Positions 1 through 7,561 of a stretch of DNA of 43,478 nucleotides are shown here, piece by piece. A program made the translations under genes and the position numbers. The stretch covers positions 1 to 43,478 of the forward strand of contig DYDG01000009.1 of assembly GCA_020717845.1 (NCBI GenBank), written 5' to 3'. The stretch comes from Marinifilum sp. (GTDB lineage: Bacteria; UBA9089; CG2-30-40-21). Numbering within the stretch: the first letter of the stretch is position 1; the number at the start of each line of letters is the position of its first letter. The notes beneath the pieces are model-generated. The model was not told the origin of the DNA and searched no databases. It saw only the letters and a list, made by a program, of their open reading frames with translations.

Positions 1-50
1 GATTGTTCCCCATCACGCAAGGTAGTATCAAAGATAAATACCTTTTCCAT
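1..50 (-). CDS. Partial N-terminus, 2-isopropylmalate synthase-like (DRE-TIM aldolase family)
   Basis: Too short for the ORF track. Reading minus from the ATG at 50, the translation is MEKVFIFDTTLRDGEQ and then runs off the window edge. The string FDTTLRDGEQ is the first catalytic strand of the LeuA/homocitrate/citramalate synthase family, whose Arg-Asp pair binds the metal and keto-acid. A ribosome site (GGAG) lies about 9 bases upstream. A promoter fits at 85-112, divergent from the TPR gene. LeuA is the likeliest member because a citramalate synthase is already encoded at 23256, but homocitrate synthase cannot be excluded from 16 residues. Confidence 0.75.
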   Translation of the reverse strand, partial: MEKVFIFDTTLRDGEQ

Positions 51-84
51 TCTTTTATTCTCCAAAGTTGACATAATCTCTATA

Positions 85-112
85 AGTATACACAAAAATG
101 ACAAAAAGTCAA
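85..112 (-). promoter_or_regulatory. Sigma70-type promoter for the leuA-like gene
   Basis: On the minus strand TTGACT (112-107) and TATACT (90-85) are separated by 16 bases. The site lies 35 bases upstream of the partial gene's ATG and points at it. Confidence 0.6.
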
Positions 113-186
113 TCCTTTTCTTGCAAATCTTACAAAAAAAGTAGAAACACAACATGTTGAATCAACAACATCAAAATGATTTTTTA

Positions 187-215
187 TTGACATCTTCTTC
201 AATGTATGATATATT
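187..215 (+). promoter_or_regulatory. Sigma70-type promoter for the TPR gene
   Basis: TTGACA (187-192), a 17-base spacer and TATATT (210-215), with TG one base before the -10 hexamer (extended -10). It lies 48 bases upstream of the ATG at 263. Confidence 0.7.
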
Positions 216-262
216 GATTATACTAAAATAGCTAAATGTCCTCCGCCGGAAAAGGAAAGAAT

Positions 263-1750
263 ATGAATTGGCAATCCATTATCCTTTGTTATCTATTTAT
301 AATTTGTTGTATTGCTGACAGTTTTGCTCAAGACAGCAGATCTGCACTGGATAAATTTACTCCTATGAATGAGCTGCAAAAAGAGACAGCAGGGGTGCTG
401 CCAGGCAGATATATGCTGATCATTGACTACAATGACCTTGCTCCGGATATTGTCCTCAGGTTAGAAAAATTGGATACATGGCTGCTTAAAAAAAGCGGCT
501 CCATGAACAGGGCAATTCGTGAAAAAACAAGGCTTGTGGCTGATCTAAAACAGGCTGCCAGAGAAGTAGAGCAGTTTTTGTCTGAAAAGGGTATATTAGA
601 GATGACAGAGAGGATAGAAAAAACTGATGCAAGGGATTATTTTGAGGCAGAACTATTTTTGAAAGAGGATGAGAAAGGAAGAAAAAACAAGTGGGAGTCC
701 CACCGCCATGAAAGGGCAGAGATTAATTATTGTCTTGGAAACATTAAATTTATCCAGATGGCATTTAAGCAGGCTGAAGTCAGCTATAAAAAGGCAAGTC
801 AGCTTGACCCGGACAACCCTGAGTATTTATATATGCTTGGGAGAACAAACGAATTGCTTGGAGATTATCGTCAGGCAATTCAATGTTTTGATAGGGTTAT
901 GTCCATCCATTCCAGGAGCTTTCCTAAAAACCACCCATGTATTGCACACGACTTAAACAATCTGGGGATTGCATATGACAGCCTGTGCCAACAGAGCGAT
1001 CTCAAAAAAGCGATTAAATGCTTTGAACAAAGCCTATCTATAACCTATAACCTTCCAGAGGCAGACCATCTTAATATTGCCAATAACTTGAATAATCTGG
1101 CCATATCCTATTTTTCCCTTGGTGAATATGAAAAAGCAATCCTTTACTATCAACAGGCTCTTTCTGTATTTCGAGGTATTCTAACTGAAGAGGATTCGCA
1201 TATTACCTGTATCCTGAATAATATTGCCTTATCCTTGTGTTCCCTTGAAAGGTATGAAGATGCGAAAAGATATTATCAGGAGGCACTGGAAATAAATATC
1301 AAGGTATGGGGAAAAGGAGGGAAGTATCACCCCTCAGTAGGTCAGAGCATGAATAATCTTGGATTAACATGCTACCTGCTAAAAGACTATTCACAGGCAA
1401 TTGAATACTATGAACAAGGATTAACTATCATCGGTAATAGCCTCGGACAGGATCATCCGGCTATGATTCAGACGATTAATAACTTAGGGCTTGCATGGTA
1501 TGGGCTTGGAGAATACAGAAAAGCTATCGGGTATTTTGAACAGGCATTATCCATTAATCGTAAGATTCTGGAAACAAACCATCCAGACATAGCCCTATCC
1601 CTGAAATATATTGGCATAGCTTTTTATTCACTGGGAGAGGTAGAAAAAGGGAAAGAATATCTGAAGAATAGCCTGAGTATCTTTCAACGCACACTCGGTT
1701 CAACACATGTCTATACAAAAAGCACTAAGGAATTGCTGGAAAAATTATAG
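263..1750 (+). CDS. Secreted/periplasmic tetratricopeptide repeat protein
   Basis: Protein of about 495 residues. The ORF opens at 236, but the ATG at 263 follows a GGAAAG ribosome site and begins directly with a signal peptide (MNWQSIILCYLFIICC... cleaved near SFAQ), so 263 is preferred. Residues from about 155 to the end are tandem TPR units. Several are the long 42-residue kinesin-light-chain kind with NNLG, Y.LGEYEKAI and YYEQAL signatures. TPR arrays are protein-binding scaffolds; no enzyme domain is visible. The stop abuts the stop of the convergent prepilin gene (ORFs overlap by 6 bases), so the two transcripts collide with no room for a separate terminator. Role unknown; the periplasmic location is inferred from the leader. 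Confidence 0.85.
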   Translation: MNWQSIILCYLFIICCIADSFAQDSRSALDKFTPMNELQKETAGVLPGRYMLIIDYNDLAPDIVLRLEKLDTWLLKKSGSMNRAIREKTRLVADLKQAAREVEQFLSEKGILEMTERIEKTDARDYFEAELFLKEDEKGRKNKWESHRHERAEINYCLGNIKFIQMAFKQAEVSYKKASQLDPDNPEYLYMLGRTNELLGDYRQAIQCFDRVMSIHSRSFPKNHPCIAHDLNNLGIAYDSLCQQSDLKKAIKCFEQSLSITYNLPEADHLNIANNLNNLAISYFSLGEYEKAILYYQQALSVFRGILTEEDSHITCILNNIALSLCSLERYEDAKRYYQEALEINIKVWGKGGKYHPSVGQSMNNLGLTCYLLKDYSQAIEYYEQGLTIIGNSLGQDHPAMIQTINNLGLAWYGLGEYRKAIGYFEQALSINRKILETNHPDIALSLKYIGIAFYSLGEVEKGKEYLKNSLSIFQRTLGSTHVYTKSTKELLEKL

Positions 1751-2623
1751 CTGGGGTGTATCCTTCCACAACATCCTTGGAAATATCTTGGTTTGTAAGC
1801 TTAAATCCATGGGTTTATCCTCATCAATCCTTGAATCCCCATCATTATTTTTGCGATCTATAGGATCTTCACCCCACCTGTGATCATGGTCAAAATCAAT
1901 ATCCCTCTGCATATCTATCTTGATGCAGGCAATATCTCTTGCAGCTACGCTTGCAACAATATTGGCTGAGTTTATTACCTGCCCTGCTTTATTGTAATAG
2001 GTAAATAGATTATATGCCTTGCCAGTCCCATTACAGGAAGAACATGTCCCTGTACCATTACACATCCGACATATTCTATCTGTATTGCCTATTTCTTTCA
2101 AAATAACCTTAGACGAGGTTATTGTCCCGCTTTCAGAATCATAGACATCCTTTTTCAGCGACCATGAAGAATATGTCCCTTTATCAAGATAGTCAGCCAC
2201 CGTATAATAGCAAATAACCTCATCCCCAGTTGAACTGAATGTTCCTGGCGGGGTATTTGTTCCTACCTGCTGTTTATCATCCTTTATGAAATAAATCACG
2301 CTTGATCTTATTGTTCCATGATTGAGTTTTTGAGCATATACTGTTTCCGATGTTGTTCCAATAATAATCCCATTAAGCAATAATCTGGCAGACTGCAGAG
2401 AGCCTACTATTCCGCCTGACTTATCGCCTGCCTTTCCATAGATGGCAGCGGTTGTCTCCTGACGCATGGTTAATTGAGGCTCCATGGTTGTCCAGCTTTT
2501 TACCCCGCCAGAGAAAATGGCATAAACAGACAACATAATTATACTCAATCCAACAGTAGCTAATAATAACTCAATAAGGGTAAATCCAGCTGATGGTCTT
2601 TTGCTCATATTGCTTATCCCCAT
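1745..2623 (-). CDS. Prepilin-type protein with DnaJ-like CxxCxGxG motifs
   Basis: About 292 residues. The N-terminus has a type III leader cut by prepilin peptidase: SAG|FTLIELL, with Glu at +5, followed by a hydrophobic helix. Size and position last in the pil cluster fit a minor pilin or GspJ/PilW-like pseudopilin. Residues 185-201 hold two perfect CxxCxGxG units (CRMCNGTG, CSSCNGTG), the zinc-binding repeat of DnaJ, unexpected in a pilin. Further on is an Asp-rich stretch (DFDHDH, NNDGDSRIDED) resembling calcium-binding loops. The start overlaps the stop of the upstream prepilin as TAATG, indicating translational coupling. An internal ATG at 2608 with GGGGA upstream is an alternative start; both leave the cleavage site intact. 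Confidence 0.85.
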   Translation of the reverse strand: MGISNMSKRPSAGFTLIELLLATVGLSIIMLSVYAIFSGGVKSWTTMEPQLTMRQETTAAIYGKAGDKSGGIVGSLQSARLLLNGIIIGTTSETVYAQKLNHGTIRSSVIYFIKDDKQQVGTNTPPGTFSSTGDEVICYYTVADYLDKGTYSSWSLKKDVYDSESGTITSSKVILKEIGNTDRICRMCNGTGTCSSCNGTGKAYNLFTYYNKAGQVINSANIVASVAARDIACIKIDMQRDIDFDHDHRWGEDPIDRKNNDGDSRIDEDKPMDLSLQTKIFPRMLWKDTPQL

Positions 2624-3390
2624 TAATAATACGACTCAGGCTTTGGGGCAACAATAGCCACCAATTGCCTTGAACTGGTCTTGCCGCCTGGTTTCCCGCA
2701 GGTAACCGCAACAGTAATTTTTTTATAATCATCAGGAAGAATGTCTCCAGCCCCAACACCCCCAACACCATCAGCCTCATCATCGACAAACGAGGCATTC
2801 ATGGTTATTGTCCCAATCATATCCTTATCTGCAATAGTTTCACCTTGTGAAGGGAAGATCATCAACCGTTGAAAACTTGTCCCATTAACAGAAAGTATAC
2901 CAAACAATCGTTGTGTTATGATGTTATTTGTGGTCAAGGTTATGGTAGCGGCAGTGATTCCATGTTCAACAGAAACATTTCCAGCTATGGTACTTGTTCC
3001 CTCATGCTCCCAGGTAATGGGCAATGAACCAAGATTATATCCAGTAGCAATGTAATCATCATCTGTATGGGCAATAACCCTTGCCTGTATCTCCACGCTT
3101 GTAGCTCCTTGAGGTATTATAACCGGATTGATAACACTTAAATGGAAGTGACTCGCCTGAGTACTTGTTGCAATTGCCTGATGAATATACTCATACCTGA
3201 GCCCCTTTACCTCTTCCAACAGCTCCTGTGACCTTGCCACAGCAACAGATTCATCCCATGATTTGATTATTGTTCGAGAACTGTTAAAAAAGATGGTAGA
3301 TGTTGTCAAGGAAACAATTAATAAAAGAAGCCCGGCAATCATTAATTCAACAAAACTCATTCCTGCTTCGGTTTTATTTTGCATACCCAT
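2623..3390 (-). CDS. Prepilin-type N-terminal cleavage/methylation protein (minor pilin)
   Basis: 255 residues. TEAG|MSFVELMIAGLLLL is a prepilin peptidase site with Glu at +5 and a hydrophobic assembly helix, as in PilV/GspI-type minor pilins. The remainder is beta-rich with no recognised domain. AGGAG lies 8 bases before the ATG at 3390. It is preceded by pilQ and a 15-bp-stem hairpin (3429-3460), and followed with TAATG overlap by the second prepilin. It would be processed at the inner membrane and incorporated in or under a pilus tip. Whether the machine is a type IV pilus or a type II-like secretion system is not settled by this gene alone; the pilMNOPQ neighbours favour a pilus. Confidence 0.85.
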   Translation of the reverse strand: MGMQNKTEAGMSFVELMIAGLLLLIVSLTTSTIFFNSSRTIIKSWDESVAVARSQELLEEVKGLRYEYIHQAIATSTQASHFHLSVINPVIIPQGATSVEIQARVIAHTDDDYIATGYNLGSLPITWEHEGTSTIAGNVSVEHGITAATITLTTNNIITQRLFGILSVNGTSFQRLMIFPSQGETIADKDMIGTITMNASFVDDEADGVGGVGAGDILPDDYKKITVAVTCGKPGGKTSSRQLVAIVAPKPESYY

Positions 3391-3428
3391 AGTTTATTCT
3401 CCTTTACAGATGGCAGGTTAAAGAAAGA

Positions 3429-3460
3429 CATAGAGACGCAAAAAATTTTGCGTCTCTATG
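3429..3460. repeat. Palindrome, CATAGAGACGC family
   Basis: A 32-base near-perfect palindrome, arms CATAGAGACGCAAAA and its complement, lies between pilQ and the first prepilin gene. The outer arm TAGAGAC recurs in other gaps of this window. It could act as an RNA hairpin separating pilQ from the prepilins. Confidence 0.8.
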
Positions 3461-3498
3461 AAAGGATTCAAGAAGGTTAAACAAACACTTACTAACAA

Positions 3499-5511
3499 TT
3501 ATTGTGTACTCTTTTGAATATGAGGGGTAATAAAAATAACCAATTCTGTTTTTCGATTCTCACTCATGTCTAACCTAAAAAGTCTGCCGATAAAGGGCAA
3601 ATCACCAAACACTGGCACCTTACTTGTTTTGTTTGAGCCATGGTCATCTATTATTCCGCCAATAATTATAGTCTCTCCATCCTTGACCAATAACTGGGTC
3701 AGGGATGACTTGGTAGAAAGGATAGGTGTTTGAAATGCCCAGCCTTTGAAACTGCTTACCTCTGGTTTTACGGTAAGGGTAACACAATTATTGGGATTAA
3801 TAAATGGGGTTACTGTAAGCTGCACCCCAACCTGACGAAAAACAACATTACTTTGCACTATCCCTGCTTGAGATGTTGTTGTCTGTTGATAAGGGATCTC
3901 TTCTCCAACAACAATATTTGCCTCTTTCCCATGGAGGGTCATAATCCTTGGAGAGGACAAGACGTTTGCTTTACCCTCTGAAACCATAGCCGAGATCATG
4001 CCAGTGATATCATATCCGCTGGTTAGTTTTTTGTAAAAAAATTCTCCCCTATCCCCGCTCGGTGTAGTTTCTGTCATCAAGCTTGATCCACTAATCCCTT
4101 CTACCAAATCCCTTATTGACCACATAAATCCCAATTGATTTGTTTTATCTAAATAAACCTCAACAATCTTTGCCTCAATCATCACCTGTTTGGTCTCTGT
4201 GTCTACATCTTTTATCAGTTGCTCAATCCGTGGAAAATTACCAACAGTATCAGAAATAATAATTGCATTGGTTCGTGCATCAGCAGAAACCTTTCCAACA
4301 GGGGTTAACACACCAGCTACAATACCAGCAGCCTCATTAGCCATAGCATAGTTGAGATTAATAACCCTGATCATGGTCTCGCCAACAAGATTTTCTTTGC
4401 TATCAACACGAATAATATTCCCTTCTTTAAGATAGGTATATCCTTGAGTTTTCAAGATGATATCCATGGCTGTTTCCCATGGCACATTATCCAGTCGCAA
4501 GGTTACTATCCCCTTTACCGCTGCTCCTGGAACAATATTTATCCCTACCTTATGAGCAATCAATCTCAAGACATCAAGCAGATCAGCGTCTTTGAAATCC
4601 ATAGAAATAGTCTGTCCTGTAATTGTGGTTTTTTCTGCTGTTTTAGGAACAGCTACCTTTGGTTGTGATGTCTTTGATTTTTTATAAGCAACAGTTTTTG
4701 GCTTCTTCTTTACGGTTGTTTTTGATGGTTTAGATTGAGCAACATCCTTTTTCGCATCTTTTTTTTCTACAGCAGGTGCAGGTTTTTCAACAACCTCATA
4801 TTTTTTAAGGGTAAGAAGTACGGTTTTCCCTTGAGTTGAAACAGAATATGGAACTGATTCTGTTGTTTCAACGGTTATTCTGGCCACATTTATCGGGTCA
4901 ACACTTCTTTGTTGAACACTAATGCTGGTCACATATTTATCATCAGCCTTTATATCTGTCACCCTATCTGAAGTAGCATTGAGAAAGTCAAGAATAATCC
5001 GAGGTGGGTTCAGTGTTTCAAAATATTTATACTGAGGAGCTCCAGCAGTAGAGATAGCTACTATACTTCGGTCATCCTCTTCACGGATGTCAATTCCAGT
5101 GATAGCATAATCAACGTATGGATTTATAACGCTTAATTCAAGTCCATTTGGAATCTTGTTTATCTGATGTGGGATGGATTTTATCAATCCAACGATTATC
5201 CTTGTCTGACCCCCTTTTTGTTGAATTACCTGAACCCTGGTTATTCCGCCAGAAGAAACAGGGATCTCTTTTGGAGTACAGCTGGTTTTTGGCAGATCAA
5301 TAACTATTGACGGAGGCTCAGTTAATACCACAGAATCGTAATCTGTTATGGCTGCATCACCAACAAATACAATATTAACCTTATCCTGTAACCTTTCAAC
5401 CTGGACATCCAGCAGATTAACCTCTGCTTTTACTGTAGATATTAATACAGCATAGATACATATTGCCATGAAAACCTGATATAGCCTTTTCAATTTCAAC
5501 CACCTCTTCAT
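3499..5511 (-). CDS. pilQ: Type IV pilus secretin PilQ
   Basis: About 670 residues. Domains in order: signal peptide; two AMIN domains (roughly 30-130 and 135-240) that bind peptidoglycan; a Lys/Pro-rich linker (about 245-300); an STN/secretin short domain (TISMDFKDADLLDVLRLIA); a NolW-like domain; and the C-terminal secretin barrel (VLSSPRIMTLHGKEANIVVG, GGIIDD, VPVFGDLPFIGRLF). It forms the outer-membrane multimer through which the pilus exits. The ORF track opens at a TTG (5526); the ATG at 5511 begins MKRWLKLKRLYQ and is preferred, although no clear ribosome site precedes either codon. A hairpin (5522-5544) covers the region just upstream. Fifth gene of the pilMNOPQ run. Confidence 0.95.
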   Translation of the reverse strand: MKRWLKLKRLYQVFMAICIYAVLISTVKAEVNLLDVQVERLQDKVNIVFVGDAAITDYDSVVLTEPPSIVIDLPKTSCTPKEIPVSSGGITRVQVIQQKGGQTRIIVGLIKSIPHQINKIPNGLELSVINPYVDYAITGIDIREEDDRSIVAISTAGAPQYKYFETLNPPRIILDFLNATSDRVTDIKADDKYVTSISVQQRSVDPINVARITVETTESVPYSVSTQGKTVLLTLKKYEVVEKPAPAVEKKDAKKDVAQSKPSKTTVKKKPKTVAYKKSKTSQPKVAVPKTAEKTTITGQTISMDFKDADLLDVLRLIAHKVGINIVPGAAVKGIVTLRLDNVPWETAMDIILKTQGYTYLKEGNIIRVDSKENLVGETMIRVINLNYAMANEAAGIVAGVLTPVGKVSADARTNAIIISDTVGNFPRIEQLIKDVDTETKQVMIEAKIVEVYLDKTNQLGFMWSIRDLVEGISGSSLMTETTPSGDRGEFFYKKLTSGYDITGMISAMVSEGKANVLSSPRIMTLHGKEANIVVGEEIPYQQTTTSQAGIVQSNVVFRQVGVQLTVTPFINPNNCVTLTVKPEVSSFKGWAFQTPILSTKSSLTQLLVKDGETIIIGGIIDDHGSNKTSKVPVFGDLPFIGRLFRLDMSENRKTELVIFITPHIQKSTQ

Positions 5512-5521
5512 TATTATATAG

Positions 5522-5544
5522 AACAAGGGACATGAGCCCTTGTT
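5522..5544. promoter_or_regulatory. Hairpin overlapping the pilQ start region
   Basis: AACAAGGG and CCCTTGTT form an 8-bp stem with a 7-base loop. On the pilQ transcript it ends about 11 bases before the ATG at 5511 and includes the alternative TTG start. Because no good ribosome site is seen, it may influence pilQ translation; this is inference. Confidence 0.4.
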
Positions 5545-5598
5545 TCAATTCAAACATAGAACGCACCTAATGTATTCACTACAGTAACACACTTATCT

Positions 5599-5680
5599 TT
5601 ATTCCTTTCCTTGCTGCTTCACAGCCTCTTTTGCCAGACCCTCTCCAAATCCAGAGGCAAATGCTTTCATTAATTCTTGC
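5599..5680 (-). other. Out-of-frame continuation of the pilP C-terminus
   Basis: After the 8-bp tandem repeat near the end of pilP, another frame stays open to a TAA at 5599. It reads AEKQELMKAFASGFGEGLAK and then EAVKQQGKE, a natural amphipathic helix that continues the pilP sequence smoothly if one GCAGAAAA unit is removed. The same bases can also be read as a 23-codon ORF whose ATG overlaps the pilP stop as TAATG. The frame-shifted tail explanation is preferred. Confidence 0.6.
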
Positions 5681-6239
5681 TTTTCTGCTTTTCTGCTGGT
5701 GAAAGATCTTCTTTTGATAAAAGATCTTGTTTTTCAGAAATATCTGCACCCTTTATCGTTACCTTTGTCTCAGACGCATCAAGCCCTATCATGGCTATCT
5801 TATCAAGCTGGGACAAGGAAATATATTTTTGATTAAGAATCCTTCCTCTCACACCCTTAATAGGATAATCTCCATAGAAGAGGATTCCATACCTTAAGAT
5901 AAAGGTATTCCCACCTGGTCCACGAACCAGGGCTATGGTCTCTTTTTTATCCCAGACAATACCAGTCAAAACAAGCTCAGTAATATCTACATCAGGGATA
6001 GCACTACCCTTTTTCGCCTGAACTACCTGTCCACTATCAACGATCAAGGGCATAAATGGATCTCTGCTATGAGCATTTTGATAAATGTAGTGTGGGGTTA
6101 TCGGTTTTTCTTTCAATGGTTCAGACAATATTTGCGGTGGTAACACAGCTACCTCTTTAGGCTTTTGCATAGTACATCCACTACAAACAACCATTCCCAG
6201 GACACCAATTATTATCGTTTTACCTATTAATTGCCACAT
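5670..6239 (-). CDS. pilP: Type IV pilus lipoprotein PilP, C-terminus frame-shifted
   Basis: About 189 residues. The track opens at 6263; the ATG at 6239 follows AGGTG by about 8 bases and starts directly with a lipoprotein leader whose lipobox ends ...VCSGC, so it is preferred. After a linker comes the PilP beta domain (SRDPFMPLI, LVLTGIVWDKKETIALVRGPGGNTFIL, RYGILFYGDYPIKGV). PilP links the PilN-PilO complex to the PilQ secretin in the periplasm. A tandem 8-bp duplication at 5681-5696 shifts the last codons so the protein stops early (...AEKQKSKN), while a plausible C-terminal helix remains open in another frame. It may be a recent mutation, a slippage switch or a sequencing error. An unusual repeat pair separates it from pilO. 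Confidence 0.9.
   Translation of the reverse strand: MWQLIGKTIIIGVLGMVVCSGCTMQKPKEVAVLPPQILSEPLKEKPITPHYIYQNAHSRDPFMPLIVDSGQVVQAKKGSAIPDVDITELVLTGIVWDKKETIALVRGPGGNTFILRYGILFYGDYPIKGVRGRILNQKYISLSQLDKIAMIGLDASETKVTIKGADISEKQDLLSKEDLSPAEKQKSKN
5681..5696. repeat. 8-bp tandem duplication inside pilP
   Basis: TTTTCTGC occurs twice in direct succession (5681-5688 and 5689-5696), which is GCAGAAAA twice on the coding strand. Eight bases is not a multiple of three, so unit number sets the reading frame of the pilP end. Confidence 0.85.
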
Positions 6240-6255
6240 AATTATATTCACCTGG

Positions 6256-6414
6256 TAATGCAAGCATCCTGGCTTGCATATCTTTAAACATCTGACGAAA
6301 ACACATTAGCTTCATAGACAAGAATGTCTGTGTTACGTAATGCAAGCATCCTGCTTGCGTATCTTCAAGCATCTGCCAGAAACACATTAGCTTCACAGAC
6401 AGGAATGTCTGTGC
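6256..6414. repeat. Imperfect tandem repeat of about 80 bp between pilO and pilP
   Basis: Two units, about 6256-6337 and 6338-6414, each contain the hairpin word GCAAGCATCC(T)...GCTTGC followed by ACACATTAGCTTCA and the palindrome CAGACA(G/A)GAATGTCTG. The ORF at 6220-6474 is simply this repeat read in an open frame; its two halves are near copies. Confidence 0.8.
6394..6413. repeat. CACAGACATTCC palindrome, copy after pilO
   Basis: CACAGACAGGAATGTCTGTG lies five bases beyond the pilO stop codon. On the coding strand it reads CACAGACATTCCTGTCTGTG, the same orientation as the copies after tktN and lysA. Confidence 0.75.
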
Positions 6415-6418
6415 ACAA

Positions 6419-6970
6419 CTACGGTTTATACACAAACGCAGTAATAACCATACTTGCAGATATCGTTGACGCATCTTCCTTATTCGGTGTCCGATAATTT
6501 ATCTGCACCCCTGATGGTGTCAATATCCTTTCAAGATTACCGATTGCTGCCAGAAATTTTCCAAAATTATGAAAGGTAGCCTGAGTTGCCAGATTAATCG
6601 GGATCTCCTCATAAACATCCTTGTGAAATGGACCAGACGGAACAAAAGTAGAAAAAACAACATGATTCTCCTGAGCAAGGGTAGTAATTGTTTTTATCAA
6701 TTCAGGCATATTTACCTCTTTAGGCAGCCTTGTTTCCACATAAGAAAGCTCTTCCCTGAGCTTTCTTACCTCTGCCTTTCGTATCTCTAAGTTGGCGACA
6801 ATATCCTGAATTTGTTTTAATTCATCGGTTTTAACTGCTATCTCCCTATCCAATTCTGCTGATTTTAATTGAAGCGGCTTATATCCATAATTTACAAAAG
6901 CAAAGATAGTAAGCCCTATAAAAACAATAATCAACCCTGCGGCTTTTAATTCTTCCTGTGAAAACTTCAT
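6419..6970 (-). CDS. pilO: Type IV pilus inner-membrane protein PilO
   Basis: 183 residues from the ATG at 6970 (GGAG 7 bases upstream; the track's 6973 is an in-frame TTG). One N-terminal membrane helix (AAGLIIVFIGLTIFAFVNYGY) is followed by a coiled coil (about 35-85, LKSAELDREIAVKTDELKQI) and a ferredoxin-like periplasmic domain. This is the PilO layout: it dimerises with PilN and positions PilP. The gene follows pilN by about 50 bases. Identity rests on topology and position more than sequence, as PilO diverges strongly between phyla. Confidence 0.87.
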   Translation of the reverse strand: MKFSQEELKAAGLIIVFIGLTIFAFVNYGYKPLQLKSAELDREIAVKTDELKQIQDIVANLEIRKAEVRKLREELSYVETRLPKEVNMPELIKTITTLAQENHVVFSTFVPSGPFHKDVYEEIPINLATQATFHNFGKFLAAIGNLERILTPSGVQINYRTPNKEDASTISASMVITAFVYKP

Positions 6971-7021
6971 CAATTTTCTCCAGATAGAGTCACCTTGAAT
7001 TCAAGCGTTTCTATCTTTATC

Positions 7022-7561
7022 TTAAATATTATGCGTACAACTAAGTTGAAAACTTCTTGCCGGATACTTATCAATCGTAATATTGTTAATATGGGCAATG
7101 TTAACATTAGTAAACACCTGTGATTCCATGAGCTTAAGCATATAGTTGGCAATAGAAAAATTATCCATTGCCTTGCCAACTATTTGCAGATCCTTACCAG
7201 AAGGATTGGTTAAGCTCTCAAGCCAGACGCCCTGAACCAGACAATTAGTCGTCTGATCAAAGAGCTTTGCCCAGATAAATCTATCCTTATCTAATTGAGT
7301 AATAATATCAAGCCTTTTTCTAAGCTCCTGAATCTCTGCATCAATAGCCTTAATCTCTATTAGATACGGCTGCAACTTAACAATAGCAGCCTTTAATTCT
7401 TCTAACTTCTCTTCCTTTCTCTTAACCTCAAGCAGTTGGTTGCTCCAGAAAAAACCTATCACAATCACAAAAGCAGACAATACTACTATGACTAAAATAT
7501 TTCTCCATTGTATCTTCTTCTTTGCTAAGAGAACTGGAGGCATCAGGTTTATATTAGTCAT
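7022..7561 (-). CDS. pilN: Type IV pilus assembly protein PilN
   Basis: 179 residues. It begins MTNINLMPP, the short cytoplasmic INLLP-type motif with which PilN binds PilM. A single membrane helix (ILVIVVLSAFVIVIGFFW), a coiled coil (about 45-95) and a small periplasmic fold follow. Its start overlaps the pilM stop as TAATG, indicating coupled translation and equal dosage. It forms the inner-membrane PilM-N-O-P platform with its neighbours. Confidence 0.9.
   Translation of the reverse strand: MTNINLMPPVLLAKKKIQWRNILVIVVLSAFVIVIGFFWSNQLLEVKRKEEKLEELKAAIVKLQPYLIEIKAIDAEIQELRKRLDIITQLDKDRFIWAKLFDQTTNCLVQGVWLESLTNPSGKDLQIVGKAMDNFSIANYMLKLMESQVFTNVNIAHINNITIDKYPARSFQLSCTHNI

Noticed and set aside
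669-956. 95-residue plus-strand ORF
   Set aside because: Lies wholly inside the TPR gene in another frame.
6220-6474. 84-residue ORF between pilO and pilP
   Set aside because: It is the tandem repeat read in an open frame; its two halves are near copies and it overlaps both real genes.
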